Shown: one piece after another, positions 54,646 to 62,999 of the stretch | How positions within the stretch are numbered: the stretch's first letter is position 1 | Layout of the letters: each line of letters opens with the position of its first letter | Assembly (NCBI RefSeq): GCF_012927405.1 | Contig: NZ_JABBGM010000005.1 | Location: 302,470 to 366,469 of the forward strand | Origin: Novosphingobium olei | Lineage (GTDB): Bacteria > Pseudomonadota > Alphaproteobacteria > Sphingomonadales > Sphingomonadaceae | Direction: 5' to 3' | Length of the DNA: 64,000 bases | Notes under the pieces: generated by a model | What the model saw: only the letters and a program-made list of their open reading frames with translations | Database searches by the model: none | What the model was told of the DNA's origin: nothing | Position numbers and translations under genes: made by a program

Positions 54646-55401
54646 ATGCTTATCCAGACGCTCGCCGCGGCCGCGACCAATGCTGCGCCGCAGAACAAGT
54701 TCGGCTTCGTCGAAGCCCTCCAGGCCGGCGGTTTCATCTCGTACGCCACCGTCGTGATCCTCGGCATCATGTCGTTCGGTTCGTTCTTCATCCTGTTCAC
54801 CAAGTTCTTTGAACAGTCGAAGATCATGAACCAGTACAAGAACAATGTCGGCAACTTCTGGCGCGCCGGCACCATCAAGGAAGGCGCTGCCAAGCTCGAG
54901 AAGAACTCGGCCTGGCGCCAGATCGTCGACGACGGCATCGCCGCCGAAGACCAGGTGACCAAGATGGACGCCACCGAAGCGCACGACTGGCTGCACGGCT
55001 CGCTCGCCCGCTCGGAAGCCACCATCAACGCCAAGCTCGCTGGCGGCCTTCCCTTCCTCGCCACCGTCGGTGCGACCGCGCCGTTCATCGGTCTGTTCGG
55101 TACCGTGGTCGGCATCTACCGCGCGCTGATCGCGATCGGTCTCGCCGGTTCGGCCTCGATCGACAAGGTCGCGGGTCCGGTCGGTGAAGCTCTGATCATG
55201 ACTGCGCTCGGTCTGCTCGTCGCGGTTCCCGCGGTGCTCGCCTACAACTACCTGCAGAGCCGCAACAAGCGCATTGCCGAAATGCTGACCGGCTTCAGCA
55301 CCGACGTCCTCGCCAACATCGCCTCGAAGGGCGTTGTGAAGCCGGCCGTCACGGTTGCTGCCGCCAAGCCGGCCGCTCCGGCCGCTCCGGTCAAGAAGTA
55401 A
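54646..55401 (+). CDS. exbB: MotA/TolQ/ExbB proton channel family protein
   Basis: Pentameric inner-membrane scaffold of the TonB motor, 251 residues. Three transmembrane segments: about 30-50 (ISYATVVILGIMSFGSFFILF), 140-165 (FLATVGATAPFIGLFGTVVGIYRAL) and 185-210 (MTALGLLVAVPAVLAYNYL). The conserved ExbB/TolQ threonine and glycine patterns of TM2/TM3 (GLFGTVVGI, TALGLLVAVPAV) are intact. The Ala/Pro C-terminus is not conserved. The 89 bases after tonB contain a GC hairpin (GGGGGCC... GGCCCC). Confidence 0.93.
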   Translation: MLIQTLAAAATNAAPQNKFGFVEALQAGGFISYATVVILGIMSFGSFFILFTKFFEQSKIMNQYKNNVGNFWRAGTIKEGAAKLEKNSAWRQIVDDGIAAEDQVTKMDATEAHDWLHGSLARSEATINAKLAGGLPFLATVGATAPFIGLFGTVVGIYRALIAIGLAGSASIDKVAGPVGEALIMTALGLLVAVPAVLAYNYLQSRNKRIAEMLTGFSTDVLANIASKGVVKPAVTVAAAKPAAPAAPVKK

Positions 55402-55528
55402 GCAGTAGTCCCTGGTGCGGCGGACTCCCCCGTCGCGCCTGGTTTCCGGAAACGCGGATCTTCACCGGGAGCTCGGGCTCCCCCGGCTCCCGGCAGAACC
55501 GCGGCTCAGAACGGATAGGATGTAACCA

Positions 55529-56056
55529 ATGGCAATGTCTGTAGGCGGCGGCGGCGAAGAACGCCCGATGTCGGACATCAATACCACGCCGCTCGTGGAC
55601 GTGATGCTCGTGCTGCTGATCATCTTCCTCATCGCGGTCCCGGTCGCGATCCAGACCATCGAGAAGCTGAAGGTTCCCGTCCTCGCCTCTGAAGAGACTC
55701 AGGACAAGGTCGAGAACCTGCTGCTCGCGGTGGTTTCGACCGACGAAGCGGGTCGCGCTCCGGGGCAGCCCGGCTACTCGGGCTCCTCGCCGGTCGGCGA
55801 ATGCCGTGTCTATATCAACAACACGACTCCGGTGGACAGCACCGAGCTCGCCAAGCAGGCTTTCGATCGTCTCGATGCGATCGTGAAGCGTGAAGGCGGC
55901 GCGGCCAACATGGACCCGGACAAGATCCCCGAAGTCCACATCCGTGGTGACGTTCACGTCCCCTGGAAGTGCGTCGCCGGTGCGATCTACAACGTGCAGA
56001 TCGCGGGTTATCCGAAGGTCGGCTTCATCTCGACCCCGGTCGATCCGAACGGCTAA
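55529..56056 (+). CDS. exbD: Biopolymer transporter ExbD (first copy)
   Basis: Proton-translocating subunit with one N-terminal membrane helix and a periplasmic domain, 175 residues. The essential Asp of the helix is Asp24 in NTTPLVDVMLVLLIIF. The periplasmic part is unusually long and contains a variable insert (EETQDKVENLL... and two Cys near 92 and 150) compared with the second copy. It is followed after 69 bases by a second exbD, a tandem arrangement typical of sphingomonads. Both probably assemble with ExbB and TonB, though one could work in a different oligomer. Confidence 0.93.
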   Translation: MAMSVGGGGEERPMSDINTTPLVDVMLVLLIIFLIAVPVAIQTIEKLKVPVLASEETQDKVENLLLAVVSTDEAGRAPGQPGYSGSSPVGECRVYINNTTPVDSTELAKQAFDRLDAIVKREGGAANMDPDKIPEVHIRGDVHVPWKCVAGAIYNVQIAGYPKVGFISTPVDPNG

Positions 56057-56125
56057 GCTGACTGCTGAACTGGCGCGGAGGCCGCAAGGCTTCCCGTCAG
56101 CCGAGAGCGAACAGGAGTACACACC

Positions 56126-56557
56126 ATGGCAATGAGCGGCGGCAAGGACGATGGCTCGCCGATGATGGAAATGAACACGACGCCGTTGATCGACGTCATG
56201 CTCGTTCTCCTCATCATGTTCATCATCACCATCCCCGTGGCCACCCACTCGGTTAACGTGAATCTTCCGCAGTCAACGCCGCCGAAGAATCCCGTTAAGG
56301 TCGACCCGGTGAAGAACAAGCTGATCCTCACCCAGGCCAACCAGATCCTGTGGAACGGTTCGCCGATCACGAGCAGCAACCTGGTGTCGCTGCTCCAGGC
56401 GACCAAGGCGATGAAGCCCGAGCCGGAACTGCAGTTCCAGCCCGATGCCTTCGCCAACTACGAGATGGCGAACTACGTGCTGAAGATCATCACCGATTCG
56501 AAGGTGAGCAAGTTCGGCTTCGTCGGCAACGAGAACTACGCAACGTTCTCGAAGTGA
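56126..56557 (+). CDS. exbD: Biopolymer transporter ExbD (second copy)
   Basis: A 143-residue ExbD with the conserved Asp23 in NTTPLIDVMLVLLIMF and a short periplasmic domain (VNVNLPQSTPP onwards). It has the standard ExbD length and lacks the insert seen in the first copy, so the two are not a recent duplication. Start has CAGGAG nine bases upstream. It ends the tonB operon; the terminator follows. Confidence 0.93.
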   Translation: MAMSGGKDDGSPMMEMNTTPLIDVMLVLLIMFIITIPVATHSVNVNLPQSTPPKNPVKVDPVKNKLILTQANQILWNGSPITSSNLVSLLQATKAMKPEPELQFQPDAFANYEMANYVLKIITDSKVSKFGFVGNENYATFSK

Positions 56558-56587
56558 CGGGCTGACCCCACGAGGTCACGAACACCA

Positions 56588-56617
56588 AGAGGGGGCGGAG
56601 CAATCCGCCCCCTTTTT
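56588..56617 (+). terminator. Intrinsic terminator of the tonB-exb operon
   Basis: GGGGGCGGA (56591-56599) pairs with TCCGCCCCC (56604-56612) around GCAA, followed by five T. Confidence 0.92.
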
Positions 56618-56663
56618 CGTGCGCGTGGTGCGCATCTGGCCATCCGCGTCGAAGGGAAGGGCA

Positions 56664-56766
56664 GCCCTTCGACAAGCTCAGGGCAAACGGCAGCGGACGC
56701 TGCGTCATTTGCGCGCGCACTCTCTACCTCACCCTAGCCCCGCCCGTGCTGAGCCTGTCGAAGCAC
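56664..56766. repeat. REP-like inverted palindrome pair, locus 1
   Basis: Element A at 56664-56684 is GCCCT-TCGACAAGCTC-AGGGC and element B at 56746-56766 is GTGCT-GAGCCTGTCGA-AGCAC. The core of B is the reverse complement of A's core with one base change (TT to CT). Each has its own 5-bp outer arms and could form a hairpin; together they may form a larger one. The same pair with the same core difference occurs at 63605-63814. Confidence 0.75.
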
Positions 56767-56822
56767 CGTCCTGTTCTTCGCAATCGGCCCGCACGCCAAA
56801 GTCCACGCAGGCGAACGCGGCC

Positions 56823-59264
56823 TCACCCCCGCGTCGGGCGCATCGCAGCCGCCGCCAGGCTCTCGGCCTCTACCAGCAACTCGTCGTCGGCAGCCCCCGC
56901 CGGCAGCGTCTCGCGCCCGATCATCACCAGCACCGGCACGGCGAGCGGCGTCACCCGGTCCAGCTCGACATGCACCAACTGCCCTGCCGCCCGGTCGAGC
57001 AGGTCGGCGAGCCGCCCCACATCGGTCATCCGCGTGCGCGCGTCGGCCCAGGCCGCCTCGATCAGCACGTGGTCCGGCTCGTACTTGCGCAGCACGTCGT
57101 AGATCAGGTCGGTCGAAAAGGTCACCTGACGCCCGGACTTGCGCTTGCCCGGATGCTGGCGTTCGACCAGCCCGCCGATCACCGCCACTTCGCGAAAGGC
57201 GCGGCGCAGCAGGTAGGAGTTCTGCACCCATTCGACGAATTCGTGAGTCAGGATCGCCGGGCTCAGCATCGCGGCGGGGTCCTCGACCGGCTTCAGTCCC
57301 CACACCGCCAGCGCATAGTCGTTGGCGACGAAGCCGAGCGGCCCCAGCCCCGCATCCTCCATCCGCCGCGTGATCAGCATGCCGAGCGACTGGTTCGCGT
57401 TCCACCCCTCGAACGTGTAGTACACGGTGTAGGCACGGCCGCCGTGGGGGAAGCTTTCCACCAGCAGCTCGCCCGGCGCGGGCAGGCGGCTGCGCCAGTC
57501 CTGCACTTCCAGCCATTCGCGCACGTCGTCGGGCAGCCGTGCCCAGCCCGTCCGGTCGGCGAGCAGCGCCTGCACCCGGTCGGCAAGATGCGTCGTCAGC
57601 GGCAGGCGCGCGCCCATGTAGCTCGGGATCTGCCCGGCCGACTTGGCCGCGCGCACCACGATCTCCAGATCGCGCAGCGATTCGACTTCCAGATCCATCC
57701 CGGCAAAGCGGAACGTATCCCCCGGCCGCAACGACGCGCCGAAGTTCTCCTCCACCTTGCCCAGCGCGCGCCCGTTGCGGAAGCGCACCTCGAGCATTTC
57801 GGAATCGACGATGATCCCGGCGTTCAGCCGGTGCCGCGCGGCGTGTTCGGGATGGGTCAGCCGCCACACGCCATCGCGCCCGCGCACGATGCGCTTGAAC
57901 CGGTCATAGGCGCGCAGGGCATAGCCCCCCGTTGCCACGAATTCGAGCACGCGGGCCCACGCCGCCTCGTCCACCCAGGCATAGGCATGGCTCGATCGCA
58001 CTTCGGCCAGCAGGGCCGCTTCCTCGAACGGCCCGGCACAGGCGCAGCCCATCACGTGCTGCGCCAGCACGTCGAGCGCGCCGGGGCGGAAGTCCTCGCC
58101 ATCGCGCCGCCCTTCGTCGACCGCATCCTTGGCCGCCAGCGCCTCCAGGAATTCGAAGCGGTTGCCGGGCACCAGCAGCGCCCGGCTCGGCGCGTCGAGC
58201 CGGTGGTTGGCCCGCCCGATCCGCTGCAGCAGGCGCGATGATCCCTTGGGGGCGCCCATCTGCACCACCATGTCGATATCGCCCCAGTCGACGCCCAGGT
58301 CGAGGCTCGCCGTCGCCACCAGCGCGCGCAGCTCGCCCCGCGCCATCGCGCCTTCCACCTTGCGCCGCGCTTCCTTGGACAGCGATCCATGGTGGATGCC
58401 GATCGGCAGCTTGTCCTCGTTCACGTCCCACAGCAGCTGGAAGATATATTCGGCCAGGAACCGCGTGTTGGTGAAGATCAGCGTCGTCCGGTTCGCCTTG
58501 ATCGCCTGATACAGCTGCGGCACCGCCCAGGCGGCGGCATGCCCGCCCCATGGAACGCGCTCGCCCTCGGGGACCAGGATTTCCACTTCGGCCGGCGCGC
58601 CCGCCTCGCCTTCGACCAGCGCCACGCTGTCGATATCGCCCCACGGCGCCAGCCACGCGCGAAACGCTTCCGGGTCCGCCACCGTCGCCGAAAGCGCCAC
58701 GCGCCGCATCGCGGGCGCCAGCGCCTGCAACCGGGCGAGCGACAGCGCCAGCAGGTCGCCCCGCTTGCCGGTGGCGAAGGCATGGACCTCGTCGATCACC
58801 ACCCGCTTGAGCGAGGCGAACACCGTCGCCGCCTCGGGATAGCTCAGCAGCAGAGACAGCGATTCGGGCGTGGTCAGCAGCACGTGCGGCGGCTTGGCCC
58901 GCTGGCGCGCCTTGCGGTCCGACGGCGTATCGCCGCTGCGCGTCTCCACCCGGATCGGCAGGCCCATGTCCTCGACGGGCGTGAGCAGGTTGCGCTGCAC
59001 GTCGTGCGCCAGTGCCTTCAGCGGCGAGACGTAAAGCGTGTGCAGCCCGTCCTCGGGGGGCGCATCCCCGGCGAAGTCGGCCAGCGTCGGCAAGAATCCG
59101 GCCAGCGTCTTGCCCGCGCCGGTATCGGCCACCAGCAGCGCATGGAGCCCGGCGCGGCTTGCCGCCAACATGTCGCGCTGGTGCCGCCGCACGCGCCAGC
59201 CGCGGCCGGCGAACCAGTCCTCGATCACCTGCGGCAGCCGCGTCGTGTCCATCGCCTTGCTCAT
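56823..59264 (-). CDS. Ligase-associated DNA damage response DEXH-box helicase (Lhr-type)
   Basis: Superfamily 2 ATP-dependent helicase of the Lhr type (813 residues) that belongs to the ligase-associated repair set. Motifs: Walker A ADTGAGKT (46-53), DEVH (158-161), SAT near 193, and motif VI QRIGRANH. A DUF4011/Lhr-like C-terminal region follows. The start at 59264 (MSKAMD) is preferred over longer in-frame starts because it matches the family length. Exonuclease of the set is at 283-1299; PdeM phosphoesterase and ligase, which usually accompany Lhr, are not present here. Confidence 0.92.
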   Translation of the reverse strand: MSKAMDTTRLPQVIEDWFAGRGWRVRRHQRDMLAASRAGLHALLVADTGAGKTLAGFLPTLADFAGDAPPEDGLHTLYVSPLKALAHDVQRNLLTPVEDMGLPIRVETRSGDTPSDRKARQRAKPPHVLLTTPESLSLLLSYPEAATVFASLKRVVIDEVHAFATGKRGDLLALSLARLQALAPAMRRVALSATVADPEAFRAWLAPWGDIDSVALVEGEAGAPAEVEILVPEGERVPWGGHAAAWAVPQLYQAIKANRTTLIFTNTRFLAEYIFQLLWDVNEDKLPIGIHHGSLSKEARRKVEGAMARGELRALVATASLDLGVDWGDIDMVVQMGAPKGSSRLLQRIGRANHRLDAPSRALLVPGNRFEFLEALAAKDAVDEGRRDGEDFRPGALDVLAQHVMGCACAGPFEEAALLAEVRSSHAYAWVDEAAWARVLEFVATGGYALRAYDRFKRIVRGRDGVWRLTHPEHAARHRLNAGIIVDSEMLEVRFRNGRALGKVEENFGASLRPGDTFRFAGMDLEVESLRDLEIVVRAAKSAGQIPSYMGARLPLTTHLADRVQALLADRTGWARLPDDVREWLEVQDWRSRLPAPGELLVESFPHGGRAYTVYYTFEGWNANQSLGMLITRRMEDAGLGPLGFVANDYALAVWGLKPVEDPAAMLSPAILTHEFVEWVQNSYLLRRAFREVAVIGGLVERQHPGKRKSGRQVTFSTDLIYDVLRKYEPDHVLIEAAWADARTRMTDVGRLADLLDRAAGQLVHVELDRVTPLAVPVLVMIGRETLPAGAADDELLVEAESLAAAAMRPTRG

Positions 59265-59446
59265 CGTCGTCACCCTAACGCACGCCGCGCCGATCCGCAC
59301 CCATGGCCATGGGGCACGACGAAGCGCCGTCCGCCTGCGACCGGAGCAAGGCACCGGCGTGCTAGCAAACCGTTGTGACAACAACAGAATCCGACGGGCG
59401 CGACCGTCCGTTGGCGCCTGTCCAACCCCTTGAGGAGAGATTGGCC

Positions 59447-60529
59447 ATGAACGACCGCTACGATTGGGAGCGCGATCGCGCGCTCAAGCACGACCGCGAT
59501 CCGCGCAGCACCCGCAGCAACGACTATTCGGGCGAACAGTCCGGCGGCTCGCGCCAGCAATGGGGCAATGAAAGCCGCGATGACGATCGCTATGGCACCG
59601 GCAACCGCTACGGCCACGGCTACGACAATCGCGACGACTATCGCGGCGAGGACTTTCGCAACCGCGCGCGCGGCGATTCCCGTCGCGCCGCCGGCCAGGG
59701 CTGGCGCAGCGCAGATGGCGATTACGATCTGGGGGACGACAGCCGTACCCGCCAGAGCGGCGGCTTCGCCGGCGGCTACGGCGGTGGCTATGGCCCGATG
59801 ACGCAGACCGGCGACTATTTCGGCCCCGGCGATTTCGGTTCGGGCAGCCATGCCTATGCCTCCAACTGGGATCGCGGCTACGGCGCCTCGCGCAACACCT
59901 ATGCGGGTGAGCGTTGGCCGGCGGGCTATGGCGGCGGCGTGGGCGGCGGCTATGGCGCGGGCCAGGCCACGCAGCGTCAGGGGCGCACCGGCCAGATGGG
60001 TGGCAGCGGCTATGAACCGGGCGAAGGCTATGCACGCGAAAACCAGCACCGCGGTTTCCTCGATCGCGCCGCCGACGAGGTCATGTCCTGGTGGGGCGAT
60101 GAAGATGCGGCCCGCCGCCGCGAACAGGATGCGCGTGAAGACCATCGCGGGCGCGGTCCTGCCGACTACACCCGCTCGGACGAACGCATCCGCGAAGATG
60201 CCAACGATCGCCTGACCGAAGACTGGCGCGTCGATGCCCGTCGCATCAGCGTGGCGGTCGAAAAGGGCGAAGTGACGCTCACCGGCACCGTCGGCAATCG
60301 CCAGGAAAAGCACCGCGCCGAAGAATGCGTCGAACGCGTTTCGGGCGTGCGCCACGTGCAGAACAACCTGCGCGTCGAAGGCACCGGTAGCGGCAGCAGC
60401 ACCGGCACGCAGGGCGGCGCCTTTGGCTTCGGCAGCAATCGCGACACTGCCGCGACCGCCCGCACCGGCACGACCACCGGGTCCGGCGCCAGCACCACCA
60501 GTGCGGCATCGACCGACAAGCGCGACTAA
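59447..60529 (+). CDS. BON-domain protein with Gly/Tyr-rich disordered region
   Basis: A 360-residue hydrophilic protein. The N-terminal two thirds (about 1-200) are low complexity, rich in Asp, Arg, Gly, Tyr and Asn, with GGYGGGYG-like repeats, likely disordered. A short SWWGDEDAARRREQD segment (about 212-226), resembling the SWFGD motif of stress-related proteins, precedes a BON domain (about 240-305, EDWRVDARRISVAVEKGEVTLTGTVGNRQEK). A Gly/Ser/Thr-rich tail ends the protein. No signal peptide is visible, so it may be cytosolic, unlike the periplasmic OsmY; BON proteins often respond to osmotic or membrane stress. Start ATG has GAGGAG upstream. A terminator follows. Confidence 0.85.
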   Translation: MNDRYDWERDRALKHDRDPRSTRSNDYSGEQSGGSRQQWGNESRDDDRYGTGNRYGHGYDNRDDYRGEDFRNRARGDSRRAAGQGWRSADGDYDLGDDSRTRQSGGFAGGYGGGYGPMTQTGDYFGPGDFGSGSHAYASNWDRGYGASRNTYAGERWPAGYGGGVGGGYGAGQATQRQGRTGQMGGSGYEPGEGYARENQHRGFLDRAADEVMSWWGDEDAARRREQDAREDHRGRGPADYTRSDERIREDANDRLTEDWRVDARRISVAVEKGEVTLTGTVGNRQEKHRAEECVERVSGVRHVQNNLRVEGTGSGSSTGTQGGAFGFGSNRDTAATARTGTTTGSGASTTSAASTDKRD

Positions 60530-60561
60530 ACGGCCTTAAGGCTGAATTCTGGCGCTGAACG

Positions 60562-60598
60562 GGGCGCGGGATGGCACAGTCCACCCCGCGCCCTTTTC
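60562..60598 (+). terminator. Terminator after the BON-domain gene
   Basis: GGGCGCGGG (60562-60570) pairs with CCCGCGCCC (60585-60593) with 14 bases between, then four T. Confidence 0.75.
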
Positions 60599-60614
60599 AT
60601 GGCACCCGGTCAGG

Positions 60615-61058
60615 TCACTTGGTCCAGACCCACTTGCGCAGCAGCATCGAGCCCAGCACCTTGCGGTACTTCGCCCGGTCGGCCGAACCCGCCTCCATCT
60701 TCTGCATCGTGCTCTGCATGTAGGCGAGATAGGCGTCCTGCCGCTTCTTCTGCTCGGCGGCGTCCGGGATCGAAGGGTACCGCGTGATCAGGTAGAAGTC
60801 GGGTTCGCCCGCACGCGGGAATTCGTTGGTCAGGATCTCGTAGCTGGAAATCCAGCCCTGCTTGACCGAATAGTCCTGGTCCTTGCGCCACTGATCCCCC
60901 AGGAACATGGCGTAATCGGCGAAATGGCCGTCATCGACCTTGATCATGCCCACTTCCACCAGCTCGCCCGCCTTGACCGGAAGTTCCTGGGCAAGGGCAG
61001 GCATTGCGAAGGCAAGCGAAAGCGCGGCGGCAGCGGCCGCGAAACGAACGATCTTCAT
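60615..61058 (-). CDS. Exported hypothetical protein (probable NIPSNAP/dimeric alpha-beta-like fold)
   Basis: A 147-residue protein with a clean signal peptide (about 1-24, core AAAAAALSLAFAMPALA). The mature part has LVEVGMIKVDDGHFADYAMFLGDQWRKDQDYSVKQG and a later FYLITRYPSIPDAAE segment, which is the alternating pattern of periplasmic ferredoxin-like proteins such as NIPSNAP or EthD relatives, but I am not certain. ATG 61058 is preferred over GTG 61067 because GGAG stands ten bases upstream. It is separated from the isoaspartyl peptidase on the same strand by 120 bases. Confidence 0.75.
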   Translation of the reverse strand: MKIVRFAAAAAALSLAFAMPALAQELPVKAGELVEVGMIKVDDGHFADYAMFLGDQWRKDQDYSVKQGWISSYEILTNEFPRAGEPDFYLITRYPSIPDAAEQKKRQDAYLAYMQSTMQKMEAGSADRAKYRKVLGSMLLRKWVWTK

Positions 61059-61179
61059 GGGTATCACGTCTCCGAATGTGGGGCGGTCCCCACGCCCCCG
61101 TTGACGCTCCGGTGTCGGTCGACCCTCGTTCTGTCTCGGCCCCTCGGCAGCGGAAAGCTGCGCCTTTACGCGGCTGGCG

Positions 61180-62133
61180 TCAATCCTGGCGGAAGATCCC
61201 GACCGAACGCTTGCCGCTGCTGTCGCTGCGGGCGCGGAACATGCCGGGGGTGGTGAAGGCCATGGCCGTATCGCCCGAAGGCGTCGCCACGATCACGCCG
61301 CCAACGCCCCCCATCGCGCCGACTTCGGCCAGCACCGCCTCGGCCGCGCCTTGGGCGCTTTTGCCCGCCAGGCGGATGCGCGCGCAGATTTCGTGCGCCA
61401 CGCCGGCGCGGATGAACTGTTCGCCAGAGCCCGTGCACGAAACCGCGCCCGCCCGGTCGTCGGCGTAGGTGCCCGCGCCGATCACCGGCGAATCGCCGAT
61501 GCGGTTCCAGCGCTTGCCGGTAAGGCCGCCGGTGGAGGTTGCCGCCGCCACGTGGCCCGCCGCATCGCGCGCCACCGCGCCCACGGTGCCGTACTTCAGC
61601 CCATCGTCGAACCAGCCGAGCTTCCTTGCCTTCAGCTCCTGCAGCTGGCGCCAGCGTTCCTCGGTGGCGAACCAGTCCTCGTCGCACTGCTCGACGCCCT
61701 GTTCGCGGGCGAATTCCTCGGCCCCCGCGCCCGAAAGGAACACGTGCGGGCCCGCTTCCATCACCTTGCGCGCCAGCTTCACCGGGTTCTTCGTGTGGGT
61801 CACCCCCGCCACCGCGCCCGCGCCGCGGCTCGCGCCGTCCATCACGGCGGCATCGAGCTCGTTGGTGCCGTGATAGGTGAACACCGCGCCGCGTCCGGCG
61901 TTGAACAGCGGATCGTCCTCCAGCGCGACGACGGCGGCGGTCACTGCATCGATCGCGCTGCCACCGGCGGCCAACACGGCTTCTCCGGCTGCCAGCGCGG
62001 CGGACAGCGCCGCCTCGTGCAGTGCGACGGCGCTTGCGTCCATGGTTTCGGGCGTCATCGATCCGGCCCCGCCGTGAATGGCGATGGACCAGCGGGTTTC
62101 ATCCGTGGCGGTTGTTTGACTTGTCTCGGTCAT
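61180..62133 (-). CDS. Isoaspartyl peptidase/L-asparaginase (Ntn-hydrolase)
   Basis: N-terminal-nucleophile hydrolase that cleaves isoaspartyl peptides or asparagine. The 317-residue precursor is cut autocatalytically before Thr183 in the conserved GTVGAVA motif; the N-terminal IAIHGGAGS (17-25) and GSAIDAVTAAV (58-68) signatures are intact and the substrate-binding TGSGEQFIR follows. Expected alpha and beta subunits are about 182 and 135 residues. No signal peptide, so it is cytosolic. Gene stands alone. The alternative is a glycosylasparaginase-like activity, less likely in bacteria. Confidence 0.93.
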   Translation of the reverse strand: MTETSQTTATDETRWSIAIHGGAGSMTPETMDASAVALHEAALSAALAAGEAVLAAGGSAIDAVTAAVVALEDDPLFNAGRGAVFTYHGTNELDAAVMDGASRGAGAVAGVTHTKNPVKLARKVMEAGPHVFLSGAGAEEFAREQGVEQCDEDWFATEERWRQLQELKARKLGWFDDGLKYGTVGAVARDAAGHVAAATSTGGLTGKRWNRIGDSPVIGAGTYADDRAGAVSCTGSGEQFIRAGVAHEICARIRLAGKSAQGAAEAVLAEVGAMGGVGGVIVATPSGDTAMAFTTPGMFRARSDSSGKRSVGIFRQD

Positions 62134-62180
62134 GGTCGGGGCGATAGCAGATGAAACCTGTTCGGTCAGGAGAACACTGC

Positions 62181-62651
62181 GTGGTCGATGTGCGAATTGT
62201 CGAAGATGACCTGTCGGGCGAGGATATCCAGGCCCTCGTCGCCTTCCATCTTTCGGGAATGCATGCCAATTCGCCCGCCTGCAAGGTCCACGCCCTGCCC
62301 ATCGCCAGCCTGCGCGCGCCCGGCGTCACGTTCTATTCGGCGTGGGTGGGCGATGCGCTGGCCGGGATGGGCGCGATCAAGCAGCTCGATCCCGCTCACG
62401 GCGAACTGAAGTCGATGCGCGTCGCCCCCGAATGGCTGGGCAAGGGCGTGGGCGAAGCGATGCTGCGCCACCTCCTCGCGGTCGCGCGCGGGCGCGGCTA
62501 CGCCCGCTTAAGCCTCGAAACCGGTCGGGGCCCGGCTTTCGAACCCGCGCTCGGCCTCTATCGCAAGCACGGCTTTGCCAACTGCGATGCCTTTGCCGAC
62601 TATGTGGTGGACGATTTCAGCCAGTGCCTGACGCTGGCGCTGCAGGGCTGA
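62181..62651 (+). CDS. GNAT family N-acetyltransferase
   Basis: A 156-residue acetyl-CoA-dependent acetyltransferase of the YhbS/PhnO-like type. The acetyl-CoA motif is LKSMRVAPEWLGKGVGEAML (about 74-93), with the later ALGLYRKHGFANC typical of motif B. I choose the GTG at 62181 because AGGAG lies eight bases upstream (62168-62172); the ATG at 62151 has no ribosome binding site and adds ten residues. It is divergent from the isoaspartyl peptidase and convergent with the broken TonB-like gene, with 21 bases between the stops. Confidence 0.85.
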   Translation: MVDVRIVEDDLSGEDIQALVAFHLSGMHANSPACKVHALPIASLRAPGVTFYSAWVGDALAGMGAIKQLDPAHGELKSMRVAPEWLGKGVGEAMLRHLLAVARGRGYARLSLETGRGPAFEPALGLYRKHGFANCDAFADYVVDDFSQCLTLALQG

Positions 62652-62672
62652 TCTGCGCGGTCGTCCGCTCGA

Positions 62673-62999
62673 TCAGAGGGCGCTCGCCAGCCAGCGCACC
62701 GAGTTGGTGTAATAGCTGGCCGTCGGGTTGCCCGCGGCGTCCAGCGCGGGCGCGAAGCGGGCGCGCTTCATCAGCAGCTTGCAGGTGAAGTCGGTGAACT
62801 CGGGCGAGTTGGTCGCTTGCTGGATGTGGCAACCGGTCGGATTGCCATCCGGGCCGACCATCAGGCGGAAGTAGACGATGGCGCTTGCGCCCATCATCAG
62901 CGGCCCGCGCGGGTAATCGCTCGAAACCAGCCACTTGCCCGGATCGCTCTGCGGCGTCGCCGGCCGCGAAAGCCGGGCCTGTACGGCGGGATCGAGTCC
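62673..62999 (-). pseudogene. C-terminal part of a TonB-C-like gene cut off by an in-frame TGA
   Basis: The 109 codons after the TGA at 63002-63000 are in the same frame as the upstream part and contain no further stop until 62673-62675. They begin GLDPAVQA and contain GKWLVSSDYPRGPL and a TonB C-terminal-like domain with RLMVGPDGNPTGCHI, TCKLLMKRARFAPAL and a final NSVRWL. This block closely mirrors the C-terminus of tonB in this window (GEWVTTNDYPSRAL, CSKLMSRARFKPG, SVRWVIP). The conserved GKW...DYP part lies before the first possible restart Met, so a new start would lose it. Either a recent nonsense mutation, a sequence error or stop-codon readthrough. Confidence 0.75.
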
